Source: UBA9076 sp964418835 (GTDB lineage: Bacteria; Bacillota_I; Bacilli_A; Erysipelotrichales; Erysipelotrichaceae). Taken from it: 43,290 bases of DNA. The notes under the pieces are model-generated. The model was not told the DNA's origin. It ran no database searches and worked only from the letters and a program-made list of their open reading frames with translations. This document shows positions 16,627 to 25,010 of the stretch, one piece after another; the stretch's first letter is position 1, and the number at the start of each line of letters is the position of its first letter. The stretch covers positions 1 to 43,290 of the forward strand of contig CAYQNJ010000013.1 in the NCBI GenBank assembly GCA_964418835.1, given 5' to 3'. Both the position numbers and the translations under genes were made by a program.

Positions 16627-17373
16627 TTAGTTAGCACTTTTTACTTTTGCTATTGCATTTAAACATCTTGGATAACCAATGAAAGGAACTAATTGAGTTA
16701 CTACTTTCAATAAAAACTCTTTATCATTACCCATTCTAATATTAGCCTCTATATGACTTTTAATTTGATTATCTGTATCACCTTGAGATAGTAGAAAACA
16801 AAATGTAATAAGTTCTCTAGTCTTTAAATCTAAACCACCTCTTGTATAATAATCCCCAAAACAACTTTCAGTTAACCATCTATTTATATGTCTAACATCT
16901 TCATCATTAGATTTATAATAGTCTCTCATATATTCTCCAAAGATTTCAACCTGAGCTTCTATACCCTTCTCTAATCTATTTGACTCATTTGTTGTTGATT
17001 GATTCTCTAAAGGTAGTTTTATACCTTTTTCAATAAAAAATCTATTCATTTCTTTTAGATATGATATTACTCTTCCAATCCCTAGATAAGGAACTGATTG
17101 ATAAACTATCTCTCTAATTTCAATTGGTGTTACACCAAAATTTAAAGCTGGACTTAACATTGCCTTAAATTCATCAAAACCTTGTACTCCTATCAATGAT
17201 GCTAGTATTACAATAAACCTAGTCTTATCATCTAAATCATTTTGATTTACTACTTCATCAAACGCAAAATTATCAAAAAAAACTATAAACTCTGGATCAG
17301 TAGTTAAAAAACTAGATACATAGTTTGGAAACATTCTATCGTGGTATTGTTGTGCTTTATCATTTATTTTCAT
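16627..17373 (-). CDS. carboxymuconolactone decarboxylase-like protein, two domains
   Basis: A 248-residue protein with two CMD units. Unit one covers about residues 30-110 (DDKTRFIVILASLIGVQGFDEFKAMLSPALNFGVTPIEIREIVYQSVPYLGIGR). Unit two covers about 165-245 (GLDLKTRELITFCFLLSQGDTDNQIKSHIEANIRMGND … VVTQLVPFIGYPR). Neither unit has the CxxC of AhpD-type peroxidases, and only the second keeps a His in the usual helix. It therefore looks more like the PcaC side of the family, or a non-redox member. TAGGAG precedes the ATG. It lies between LysR and the chromate-transporter pair, a grouping seen with quinone or thiol stress genes. The function is not known. Confidence 0.78.
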   Translation of the reverse strand: MKINDKAQQYHDRMFPNYVSSFLTTDPEFIVFFDNFAFDEVVNQNDLDDKTRFIVILASLIGVQGFDEFKAMLSPALNFGVTPIEIREIVYQSVPYLGIGRVISYLKEMNRFFIEKGIKLPLENQSTTNESNRLEKGIEAQVEIFGEYMRDYYKSNDEDVRHINRWLTESCFGDYYTRGGLDLKTRELITFCFLLSQGDTDNQIKSHIEANIRMGNDKEFLLKVVTQLVPFIGYPRCLNAIAKVKSAN

Positions 17374-17458
17374 ATTATTTTCTCCTATAAACTAATAATA
17401 TGAAATATAAATAACTTATACAATTTTACTTTTAAACATAATCCATAAGAAAAACTTA

Positions 17459-18349
17459 TTAATTATTATTTAATAATTCCTTCATAATATTCACAAATTC
17501 TTCTATAAAATAATCTTTATTCTCTTTACTCCAGAATGCACAATAATTTCTTTGTACTTGTGCACCGTTTTTAACTAAAGGAATTCTTGTAATACCTTGG
17601 GCAACCTTATTTAATTTACCTATCTCTTCAATTAATAAAAAACCTCTATTACTTACCACTAATAACCTAGCTTCACTTAAGCTTTCCACAAAAATAATTT
17701 TGTTTTTAAAACCAAGAGTATTACTAAAAAATTCTTTTTCATTATCTTGTTGGTCTTTACTAGAAATAACTATACAAGACATATTTTTTAAATCTTCTAT
17801 TGTTATACTATCCTTATTACTTAATTTATTATTTGATGATATTTCAATATAGCTATTACTTTGTATTAACTCAAAATTGTTATAATCTTTATTATACTTT
17901 CTTCTTTGATCACTAATAATTAAATCAACCTTATTATTAATTAATAATTCATATAATTCTTCATGAGTACCATTAGTTATATCTAAAGTGATTTCAGGAA
18001 ACTTACTAGAAAATGCTACTACTGCATTATGTAATTCAATAGAATCAAAAGTTTTTATATACCCCAAATTAAAAACTATCTCCTTGTGTTTATCTATACC
18101 TATAACTTCTTTAATTAGTTTTTCTATATTTTTAACTATATCTTTAGATTCTCTATAAAAATGTTCACCAGCAATGGTAAGTCTAAAAGTTATATTTTCT
18201 CTGACTAATAACTTTACACCCAACTCCTCTTCCAAAGCTTTAATTTGTTGGGAAATTGCGGATTGTGAAATAAAGCATTCATATGCAGCCTTTGTAAAAC
18301 TATTATTATCAACCACCGAAATAAAGTAAATCATTTGTTTATATAACAT
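17459..18349 (-). CDS. LysR-family transcriptional regulator
   Basis: A 296-residue regulator with an N-terminal winged helix (FISVVDNNSFTKAAYECFISQSAISQQIKALEEELGVKLLVRE) and a C-terminal effector-binding domain (about 90-290). I chose ATG at 18349, with GGGTGA just before it. A GTG three codons upstream would give the same frame but overlaps the ribosome site. LysR proteins usually control a divergent gene and themselves. Here the divergent gene is the PTS EIIC and the downstream genes are the CMD-like and transporter pair, so either could be the target. The 200-base divergent gap holds direct repeats and dyads that fit such control. Confidence 0.88.
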   Translation of the reverse strand: MLYKQMIYFISVVDNNSFTKAAYECFISQSAISQQIKALEEELGVKLLVRENITFRLTIAGEHFYRESKDIVKNIEKLIKEVIGIDKHKEIVFNLGYIKTFDSIELHNAVVAFSSKFPEITLDITNGTHEELYELLINNKVDLIISDQRRKYNKDYNNFELIQSNSYIEISSNNKLSNKDSITIEDLKNMSCIVISSKDQQDNEKEFFSNTLGFKNKIIFVESLSEARLLVVSNRGFLLIEEIGKLNKVAQGITRIPLVKNGAQVQRNYCAFWSKENKDYFIEEFVNIMKELLNNN

Positions 18350-18377
18350 ATTTATCACCCACTTTAATACTACATTT

Positions 18378-18391
18378 AGAAAACGATTTAA
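18378..18391. promoter_or_regulatory. cre-like (CcpA) site
   Basis: AGAAAACGATTTAA matches the catabolite-responsive-element consensus at 12 of 14 positions, including the central CG. It lies 29 bases before the LysR start and between possible LysR promoter elements (a TTGACA at 18400-18405 on the minus strand). It is 160 bases from the PTS gene, so which gene it would control is open. Confidence 0.4.
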
Positions 18392-18452
18392 ACAAATGTT
18401 GTCAATACCTATAATAAATTTTGGATAGATTTATCAATTTATTAAACAAATG
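18388..18452 (+). repeat. pair of 11-base direct repeats in the divergent LysR-PTS gap
   Basis: TTAAACAAATG occurs at 18388-18398 and again at 18442-18452, 54 bases apart (about five helical turns). The second copy also forms an inverted repeat, ACAAAT-ggt-ATTTGT (18446-18460). They look like regulator binding sites on one face of the helix. Confidence 0.45.
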
Positions 18453-18489
18453 GTATTTGTATTTGGTAATTTATTTCATTTTAATCATG

Positions 18490-18495
18490 TATAAT
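18490..18495 (+). promoter_or_regulatory. -10 element for the PTS gene
   Basis: A perfect TATAAT lies 55 bases before the ATG of the EIIC gene. No convincing -35 is seen, which is common for promoters that need an activator. A second TATAAT is at 18410-18415. Confidence 0.45.
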
Positions 18496-18507
18496 TATAT
18501 TAGTAGT

Positions 18508-18523
18508 GCAAACTAACGTTTGC
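18508..18523. promoter_or_regulatory. dyad in the PTS leader, possible operator
   Basis: GCAAAC-taac-GTTTGC is a perfect 6-bp inverted repeat just after the -10 element, where a repressor would block the promoter. It lies upstream of a strong ribosome site GGGGAGG (18539-18545). Confidence 0.45.
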
Positions 18524-18550
18524 CTCAAATACCTATAAGGGGAGGTAACT

Positions 18551-19834
18551 ATGGATAATTTTGTAAACATCCTTCAAGATAAGCTAGGGCCTATTGCTGC
18601 TAAGCTTAACGCGAACCGCTACCTTGCATCAATACGTGATGGATTCATGGGAGTTATGTCACTATTGATTCTAGGATCTATTTTCTTATTATTAGCTGCA
18701 TTACCACTTCCAGGATACGCTGATTTCATGGCAAGCGTGTTTGGACCAGATTGGAGTCAATTCTTCTTAATTCCATTCAACATGACTATGAATATTATGA
18801 CTATTTATGTTGTTATTGGTATTGCTAGAGGTATGGCACAACAATATAAGGTTGACGAATTAGCTTCTATGCTTTGGGCATTAGCTGGATTCTTAATCTT
18901 AACTCCAGTAGGAAGCTTTGATGGTGGAAGTTATTTACCAATGGGCAACTTTGGAGCTGGTGGATTATTCTTAGGAATGATTAGTGCAATTCTAGCTGTA
19001 GAAATTATTAACTTTGTTTTTTCAAGAGGCTGGAAAATTAAAATGCCAGATACAGTACCTTCAAACGTAAGTAGATCATTCGATGCGTTGACTCCTGGTA
19101 TCTTTATCATGGTAATCTTCACATTAATTAACTTATTATTTAAAGCTACACCTTACGAAACAGCTAACAACTTTATCTTCACATTTATTCAAACACCGTT
19201 AACTGCTTTAGGTGCTAGTTTACCTGCAACAGTATTAGTATTGTTAATTGAAACATTATTATTCTCATTTGGTTTACATGGACCAAATATCGTTGGTGGA
19301 GTTATGCAACCAATTTGGTTAACACTAACTGCTGAAAATGCTGCTGCATTTGCTGCTGGTGAAGCTCTTCCAAATATTGTTAACTATCAATTCTATTCAA
19401 ACTATGTAAAATTAGGTGGATGTGGAGCTACAATTGGTCTAGCTATCTTATGTCTAATTGCTGCAAAATCTACTCAATACAAAACATTAGGAAAACTTGC
19501 TATTGGTCCTGCTATATTTAATATCAATGAACCATTAATATTCGGTGTTCCTATCGTTTTAAACCCTGTAATGATGATTCCATTCATGATTACACCAATC
19601 GTATTAGCAATCGCTACATACTTTGTAATGTCTATCGGATTAGTTCCATTAGCTAATGGAGCAAATATTCCTTGGACAACACCTCCAGTTGTTGCTGGTT
19701 TAATTATCGGCGGTTGGAAAGGTGCTTTATGGCAAGTAGTTGAAATTCTAATTAGTGTAGCTATATTCTTCCCATTCTTTAAGATGCAAGATAATAAAGC
19801 TTACCAAGAAGAACTTGAAACTCCTGCAGAATAA
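18551..19834 (+). CDS. PTS EIIC component, cellobiose/chitobiose (Lac) family
   Basis: A 427-residue permease with about ten spans. It matches the CelB/LacE EIIC family: an N-terminal helix (FVNILQDKLGPIAAKLNANRYLASIRDGF), the substrate-binding LHGPN (about 239-243) and INEPLIFGVPIVLNP. Such permeases import beta-glucosides as the 6-phosphate. The EIIA and EIIB partners are not in this window, so they must be encoded elsewhere. A strong GGGGAGG precedes the ATG. The following gene is a 6-phospho-beta-glucosidase, which agrees with cellobiose or a related beta-glucoside. Use of GC-richer codons (CGC, CGT, GCG) near the start differs a little from neighbours and may reflect high expression. Confidence 0.9.
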   Translation: MDNFVNILQDKLGPIAAKLNANRYLASIRDGFMGVMSLLILGSIFLLLAALPLPGYADFMASVFGPDWSQFFLIPFNMTMNIMTIYVVIGIARGMAQQYKVDELASMLWALAGFLILTPVGSFDGGSYLPMGNFGAGGLFLGMISAILAVEIINFVFSRGWKIKMPDTVPSNVSRSFDALTPGIFIMVIFTLINLLFKATPYETANNFIFTFIQTPLTALGASLPATVLVLLIETLLFSFGLHGPNIVGGVMQPIWLTLTAENAAAFAAGEALPNIVNYQFYSNYVKLGGCGATIGLAILCLIAAKSTQYKTLGKLAIGPAIFNINEPLIFGVPIVLNPVMMIPFMITPIVLAIATYFVMSIGLVPLANGANIPWTTPPVVAGLIIGGWKGALWQVVEILISVAIFFPFFKMQDNKAYQEELETPAE

Positions 19835-19844
19835 TTTTAAATTT

Positions 19845-19870
19845 AGCCAAGAATTAAATCTTGGCTTTTT
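19845..19870 (+). terminator. intercistronic terminator or attenuator
   Basis: AGCCAAG (19845-19851) and CTTGGCT (19860-19866) form a 7-bp stem with an 8-base loop and a T-run, between the PTS and glucosidase genes. It should reduce expression of the glucosidase relative to the permease, or stabilise the upstream message. Confidence 0.75.
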
Positions 19871-19888
19871 ATTAGAAAGGACTACTAT

Positions 19889-21268
19889 ATGAGTAAATTT
19901 CCAAAAGATTTTCTATGGGGTGCTGCAACATCAGCATATCAAGTAGAAGGCGCATACAATCTTGATGGTAAAGGATTATCAGTTCAAGATGTTAAAGTTA
20001 TCCCAGACAATACTAGTGATTTTAAGGTTGCTACAGATCACTATCACCACTACAAAGAGGATGTTGCTTTATTTAAAGAACTTGGTTTAAAAACTTACAG
20101 ATTCAGTATTGCATGGACTAGAATCATTCCTGATGGGGATGGAGAAATAAACCCTAAAGGTATAGAATTTTACAACAACCTTATAAATGAGCTAATAGAT
20201 AGTGGAATAGAACCATTTGTTACTGTATATCACTTTGATTTACCAGATGCTTTAAGTAAAAAAGGTGGATGGTTAAATAGAAGTACTATTGATGCATTTG
20301 TAAGATACTGCGATATCTTATTTGAAAACTATGCGGATAGAGTTAAATACTGGCTAACAATCAATGAACAAAACATGATGATTCTTCATGGATCTGCAGT
20401 AGGAACAGGTATAAGATCACTTAAAGAACTTTACCAAGAAAACCATCACATGTTATTAGCTCAAGCTAGAGTAATGAATCATTACCATGCAAATTATAAA
20501 AATGGAAAGATTGGTCCTGCACCTAATATTGCGGCTATATATCCATACTCACCAAAACCTGAAGATGTTGAAGCAGCTGACACATTTGAATCAATTAGAA
20601 ACTGGTTGTATCTAGATATGGCTGTATTTGGAACTTATAACCATATAGCATTAAATATGCTAAGAAAAGAAAATGCAATGCCTGTTATGGAAGATGGCGA
20701 CTTAGAAGAAATGGCTTTAGCTAAATGTGACTTCATTGCATTAAACTATTACAGCACTAATACTATAAAAGCATTCCCTAAAGGTGGTAACAAAGAAGCT
20801 AGTGAGGGTGATCAACAAACTGCAAATGGTTTAGAAGGATATTATGCTGGTACAACTAATCCAAACCTTGGCTTTACTGAGTTTGGTTGGCAAGTAGACC
20901 CATTAGGGTTTAAAACAACATTACATAGAATATACGAAAGATATAGACTACCTCTTGTTGTTACTGAAAATGGTTTAGGTGGACTAGATGTTCTTGAAGA
21001 AGATGGAAGCATCCATGATGATTATAGAATTAAATATCTAAAAGACCATATTGAAATAATGGAAAAAGCTATTGATGAAGGTGTTGAAGTATTTGGCTAT
21101 TGTCCATGGAGTGCAATTGACCTAATAAGTACTCACCAAGGCTTAAGAAAAAGATATGGATTTATATATGTAAATAGAGAAGACTTTGATTTAAAAGACA
21201 TGAAACGCTATAAAAAAGATAGTTTCTATTGGTACCAACAAGTAATCAAAGACAACGGAATTAAATAA
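19889..21268 (+). CDS. GH1 6-phospho-beta-glucosidase
   Basis: A 459-residue GH1 enzyme that hydrolyses 6-phospho-beta-glucosides from PTS uptake to glucose 6-phosphate and an aglycone or glucose. FLWGAATSAYQVEGA opens the barrel. The acid/base Glu160 is in WLTINEQN and the nucleophile Glu360 in VVTENGLGG. A phosphate-binding group (STHQGLRKRYGFIYVN) marks the 6-phospho type. Length is standard. It lies 54 bases after the EIIC gene, with a terminator between and its own AGAAAGGA ribosome site. Confidence 0.93.
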   Translation: MSKFPKDFLWGAATSAYQVEGAYNLDGKGLSVQDVKVIPDNTSDFKVATDHYHHYKEDVALFKELGLKTYRFSIAWTRIIPDGDGEINPKGIEFYNNLINELIDSGIEPFVTVYHFDLPDALSKKGGWLNRSTIDAFVRYCDILFENYADRVKYWLTINEQNMMILHGSAVGTGIRSLKELYQENHHMLLAQARVMNHYHANYKNGKIGPAPNIAAIYPYSPKPEDVEAADTFESIRNWLYLDMAVFGTYNHIALNMLRKENAMPVMEDGDLEEMALAKCDFIALNYYSTNTIKAFPKGGNKEASEGDQQTANGLEGYYAGTTNPNLGFTEFGWQVDPLGFKTTLHRIYERYRLPLVVTENGLGGLDVLEEDGSIHDDYRIKYLKDHIEIMEKAIDEGVEVFGYCPWSAIDLISTHQGLRKRYGFIYVNREDFDLKDMKRYKKDSFYWYQQVIKDNGIK

Positions 21269-21271
21269 CAT

Positions 21272-21301
21272 AAAACCATCTACATTTCTGTAGATGGTTT
21301 T
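21272..21301. terminator. bidirectional terminator between glucosidase and pheT
   Basis: A 12-bp perfect stem (AAAACCATCTAC / GTAGATGGTTTT) with a 6-base loop lies between the convergent stop codons. Runs of A and T on the two sides let it serve both strands. Confidence 0.88.
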
Positions 21302-21303
21302 AT

Positions 21304-23688
21304 TTAACTTCTTAAGCTTGCTTTTAATGTTTTTTCAAGCTTTTCTAATATATTATTATGTACTTCATTAACTTCATTTTCAGTTAATGTTTTATCCTTT
21401 GACTGATAAACAATGTTTAAAGCAATAGATTTTTTTCCTTTTTCAATATGTTCACCCTTATACACATCAAATATTTCTAACGATTTAATTAATTTATTGC
21501 CATTCTTACTAATTAATGAAAGTATTTCTTTTGAAGGTAGTTCTTCATCAACTATTAATGCTATATCTCTAGAAACACTTGGATATTTATCTAATGGTGT
21601 AAATTTAATTCTAGGTATTTTTATATTGTTTAATACATCCATAATAAATTCACCATAAATTACATTACTAACATCCATCTTTTTTGAATAACTTGGGTGT
21701 ACTTGACCAAAAATTCCAAATAATTCATTTTGAATATAAATCTTTGCGCTTCTATAAGGATGGAAATATACACTATCATCATTTGGTCTAATACTAATTC
21801 TACTTCCTACAATACCTAACTTTTCTAGATATGTTTCAATCATCCCTTTTAATGTATAGAAATCACTTTTAATAGAAACCTTATGTAACTTAGAAGATTG
21901 AAGTTCTCCACTAATCGCAATAGATAGTCTATTTTGAACTAAATTTTTTTCATAAACATTACTTATTTCAAATAAATTAATATTTCCTGCTTTTCTATTT
22001 TGATTATAAGAAACACACTCCAACATACTTGGCATTAAACTGTTCCTTACATACTTTCTATCATCACTTAAAGGAGATGCTAGATGTACATGTTCACCAA
22101 ACTGCATAATACCATTATTAATATATTCTTCTTTCACAAGTGAATAAGTTACTATTTCATTTAAACCAAAACTCTTCATCATACTCTTAGTATTTCTTTC
22201 AAGTTTTTGTCTTTCATCAAGTTCTCCGATAGTTGCGACCATAGTAGGTAATGTCGTAGGTAAACTATCAAATCCAATCAACCTAATAATCTCTTCATCA
22301 ATATCTTCTCTTATCTTTAAATCAGTTCTATAACTAGGAATAGTACAAGTAAATGTATCCCCTTCTACTTCTACATTTAAGTCTAATGCATCTAAAACTT
22401 CTTTAACTTGATCCATTGTATAACTAGTACCTAATAGTTCATTACAATGCTTTAATGTTTCTACAACCTTTATTGGTTCATAAGATGGATTACCATAAAC
22501 AACAGTTTTTTCAAATCCACTCGCACTTGCTAGTTCTTTTAATAAATAAACACTTCTATCAACAGCCTTAACTTGAGCTAAAGGTTCTAGTCCCTTCACA
22601 AATCTACTAGAAGCTTCTGTATTTAAACCTAACCTATTTGCAGTGCCTCTAATAGTCACATGATTAAATAAAGCAGCTTCAATAATTATAGACTTTGTAT
22701 TTTCATCTATCTTAGATTCATCTCCACCCATAATACCAGCTAAACCAATAGGTTCACCATTACTAGTAATTACTAAGTCATTTTCTTCTAATTGATACTC
22801 AACACCATCCAAAGCTGTAATTTTAGAAGTTAAGCCATCAACAACAGTTATTTCTTTTTTTTCAAACTTATCAGCATCATAAAAGTGTAATGGTTGACCA
22901 GTTTCAAGCATTACATAATTACTAATGTCTACAACATTATTAATTGCCTTAACCCCAGCAGCATGTAAGTAATCAACCATCCATTTAGGTGAAGGTTTAA
23001 CTTCAACATTATTAACTACCTTTCCAATAAACACTGGACAATTCTTTGATTTACTACCAATGATTAACGTTGTATTTTCTCCAATATTTGCACTACCTTC
23101 ATTATAAGGAATAGTAGCTTTTCTTCTTAATACCGCTCCTACCTCTTTTGCAACACCCCACATAGAAACACAATCTGCTCTATTAGGAGTTTGACTAGCG
23201 TCTAATACCACATCATCCAGACCTAAATATTTTAGAGGCTCTTCTCCAATTGGAGCATTATCATCTAATATTTCGATACCATCAATTTGTTCTTGTGTAA
23301 GTTGTTTTTTATCAACACCTAACTCAAATAATGCACAAATCATTCCGTTAGACTCAACCCCTCTAATATTACCTTTTTTTATTGTAATCTCAGGTAAATT
23401 GGCACCAACTTTTGCAACAATAACTTTAGCACCTTCTCTAACGTTACTAGCCCCACACACAATCTGTACATTACCTTCTCCATAATCTACTTCACATACA
23501 TTTAAATGATCTGAATCAGGATGGGGTTTAACAGACTTAATTTGACCTATAACTAAATTATCTCCCTGTGCTACAGGATCGATTGATTCTATCTCTAAAC
23601 CAGCATTAGTTAGTTTATCACCAAGTTCTACTGGACTAACACCATCTAAAGAAACATACTCCTTTAGCCAATTATAACTAATCTTCAT
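21304..23688 (-). CDS. pheT: phenylalanyl-tRNA synthetase beta subunit
   Basis: A 794-residue full-length beta subunit. The N-terminal SYNWLKEYVSL is followed by the tRNA-binding EMAP-like domain (about 40-150: IGQIKSVKPHPDSDHLNVCEVDYG … IVCGASNVREG), then the B3/B4 editing domain (NVVDISNYVMLETGQPLHFYDADK), the B5 domain, the synthetase-like core and the C-terminal anticodon-binding ferredoxin domain (PSVSRDIALIVDEELPSKEI). With PheS it forms the alpha2-beta2 enzyme that charges tRNA-Phe. The start follows the pheS stop by one base, with GAGGAG upstream. Expression depends on the T-box before pheS. Confidence 0.97.
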   Translation of the reverse strand: MKISYNWLKEYVSLDGVSPVELGDKLTNAGLEIESIDPVAQGDNLVIGQIKSVKPHPDSDHLNVCEVDYGEGNVQIVCGASNVREGAKVIVAKVGANLPEITIKKGNIRGVESNGMICALFELGVDKKQLTQEQIDGIEILDDNAPIGEEPLKYLGLDDVVLDASQTPNRADCVSMWGVAKEVGAVLRRKATIPYNEGSANIGENTTLIIGSKSKNCPVFIGKVVNNVEVKPSPKWMVDYLHAAGVKAINNVVDISNYVMLETGQPLHFYDADKFEKKEITVVDGLTSKITALDGVEYQLEENDLVITSNGEPIGLAGIMGGDESKIDENTKSIIIEAALFNHVTIRGTANRLGLNTEASSRFVKGLEPLAQVKAVDRSVYLLKELASASGFEKTVVYGNPSYEPIKVVETLKHCNELLGTSYTMDQVKEVLDALDLNVEVEGDTFTCTIPSYRTDLKIREDIDEEIIRLIGFDSLPTTLPTMVATIGELDERQKLERNTKSMMKSFGLNEIVTYSLVKEEYINNGIMQFGEHVHLASPLSDDRKYVRNSLMPSMLECVSYNQNRKAGNINLFEISNVYEKNLVQNRLSIAISGELQSSKLHKVSIKSDFYTLKGMIETYLEKLGIVGSRISIRPNDDSVYFHPYRSAKIYIQNELFGIFGQVHPSYSKKMDVSNVIYGEFIMDVLNNIKIPRIKFTPLDKYPSVSRDIALIVDEELPSKEILSLISKNGNKLIKSLEIFDVYKGEHIEKGKKSIALNIVYQSKDKTLTENEVNEVHNNILEKLEKTLKASLRS

Positions 23689-23689
23689 A

Positions 23690-24724
23690 TTACTCTCCTC
23701 TATTAAACATCTTCAAAAATCTAACATCATTAATGTAGAAATTTCTAATGTCATCAATACCATATCTAAGCATTGCAATTCTTTCTAAACCAGCACCAAA
23801 CGCAAAACCAGTATACTTCTTAGAATCAATGCCAGCCATTTCTAAAACATTTGGATGAACCATGCCAGCACCTAAAATTTCTATATATCCAGTCCCCTTA
23901 CAAACAGGACAACCAACCCCATCACACATATGACAAGAAACATCAACTTCAATACTAGGTTCTGTAAATTGGAAATAAGAAGGTCTAACCCTTATCTTTC
24001 TTCCCTTACCAAACATAGCTTGAGCCATAATGTCTAATGTTCCTTTTAAATCAGCTAAAGTAATGTTTTCACCAACTAATAAACCTTCTGCTTGCATAAA
24101 TTGATGTGAATGAGTCGCATCATCATCATCTCTTCTATAAACCTTACCAGGACAGATAACTTTGATAGGTAAGTTATTAGCTTCTTTTTCTAAAACTCTC
24201 ATTTGAATTGCAGTAGTATGAGTTCTAAGTAAAGATTCAACATCAATATAGAACGTATCTTGCATATCTCTTGCAGGATGTCCTGCTGGAATATTAGCTC
24301 TTTCAAAGTTGTATAAATCTAATTCAACCTCTGGTCCTTCCGCAACTTGATAACCTAAGCCAATAAATAAGTTTTCAATCTCTTCCTTAATCATCATTAA
24401 AGGATGAGTTGTACCAATGTTATAAGAATATCCAGGTAAACTAATATCAATCTTTTCTTCTTCTAATTTTTTTATTAATTCTTTTTCTTGTAGTAAAGAA
24501 CTCTTTTCTTCAATTAAATTAGTAACATTTTGTTTTAACTCATTTACTAATTGTCCAAACTTTGGTTTTTCTTCATTACTAAGCTCTTTCATTTGACTCA
24601 TTAAGCCTTGTATAGAACCTTTTTTACCTAATAGACTAACTTTGAGTTGTTGAAGATCATTTATCGTATCACAACCTTCTATTGAAGCTATAGCTTCCTC
24701 TTTCATTCTTTCAATATTTTCCAT
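23690..24724 (-). CDS. pheS: phenylalanyl-tRNA synthetase alpha subunit
   Basis: A 344-residue class II synthetase catalytic subunit. The N-terminal coiled coil (about residues 1-85) precedes motif 1 (THPLMM … YQVAEGPEVE), motif 2 (KVYRRDDDDATHSHQFMQAEGLLVGE) and motif 3 (GFAFGAGLERIAMLRYGIDDIR). The Cys-rich loop CHMCDGVGCPVCKGTGYIEILG is family typical. I chose the ATG at 24724 because TGGAGG lies just upstream; an in-frame start further upstream would run into the T-box terminator. The gene is expressed when uncharged tRNA-Phe binds the leader. Confidence 0.97.
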   Translation of the reverse strand: MENIERMKEEAIASIEGCDTINDLQQLKVSLLGKKGSIQGLMSQMKELSNEEKPKFGQLVNELKQNVTNLIEEKSSLLQEKELIKKLEEEKIDISLPGYSYNIGTTHPLMMIKEEIENLFIGLGYQVAEGPEVELDLYNFERANIPAGHPARDMQDTFYIDVESLLRTHTTAIQMRVLEKEANNLPIKVICPGKVYRRDDDDATHSHQFMQAEGLLVGENITLADLKGTLDIMAQAMFGKGRKIRVRPSYFQFTEPSIEVDVSCHMCDGVGCPVCKGTGYIEILGAGMVHPNVLEMAGIDSKKYTGFAFGAGLERIAMLRYGIDDIRNFYINDVRFLKMFNRGE

Positions 24725-24737
24725 ATTTCCTCCAAAT

Positions 24738-24945
24738 AAAAAAGTCATTCCAAACAGGAACGACTAGCGCGGTACCATCCTGATTTATCTAAAAAGATAC
24801 ATCTCTATTTGATAACGGGTAAAAACCCGGAGAGTATTAATCTCACTATGAAGGTGAATTCAAGAGACTTACTTGTAGAATGATTCCACCATACTCATTC
24901 TTCTCTATCCAGAAGTTACTCTTTACTATGTCTTCTTTAACGCTT
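24738..24945 (-). promoter_or_regulatory. T-box leader for tRNA-Phe (pheST)
   Basis: The T-box core TGGTACCGCG is at 24768-24777 on the minus strand, in the antiterminator. In stem I, AGTA (24924-24927) and GAA-TTC-A (TTC at 24856-24858) face each other, joined by AAGAG/CTCTT. This is the loop-E and specifier arrangement, and the specifier reads UUC, a Phe codon. The terminator is a 9-bp stem (24743-24751 with 24757-24765) followed by six U. Uncharged tRNA-Phe would favour read-through into pheST. Confidence 0.93.
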
Positions 24946-24952
24946 TAATACA

Positions 24953-24980
24953 ATTATACTTAATAAATATATTTTTTCAA
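24953..24980 (-). promoter_or_regulatory. promoter of the pheST transcript
   Basis: On the minus strand TTGAAA (24975-24980) and TATAAT (24953-24958) are 16 bases apart, immediately before the T-box leader. The promoter begins 10 bases from the terminator of the ATPase gene. Confidence 0.75.
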
Positions 24981-24984
24981 CAAT

Positions 24985-25010
24985 AAAAAAGATTGACTCA
25001 AAGTCAATCT
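24985..25010 (-). terminator. terminator of the P-type ATPase gene
   Basis: AGATTGACT and AGTCAATCT form a 9-bp stem with a 3-base loop, followed on the minus strand by six U (24985-24990). The last bases of the TAG stop (25009-25011) form the foot of the stem. Confidence 0.85.

Noticed and set aside
16020..17373. Horizontally acquired resistance island (LysR, CMD, chromate transporter)
   Set aside because: Base and codon use look like the neighbours, and no integrase, repeat pair or insertion sequence flanks it.
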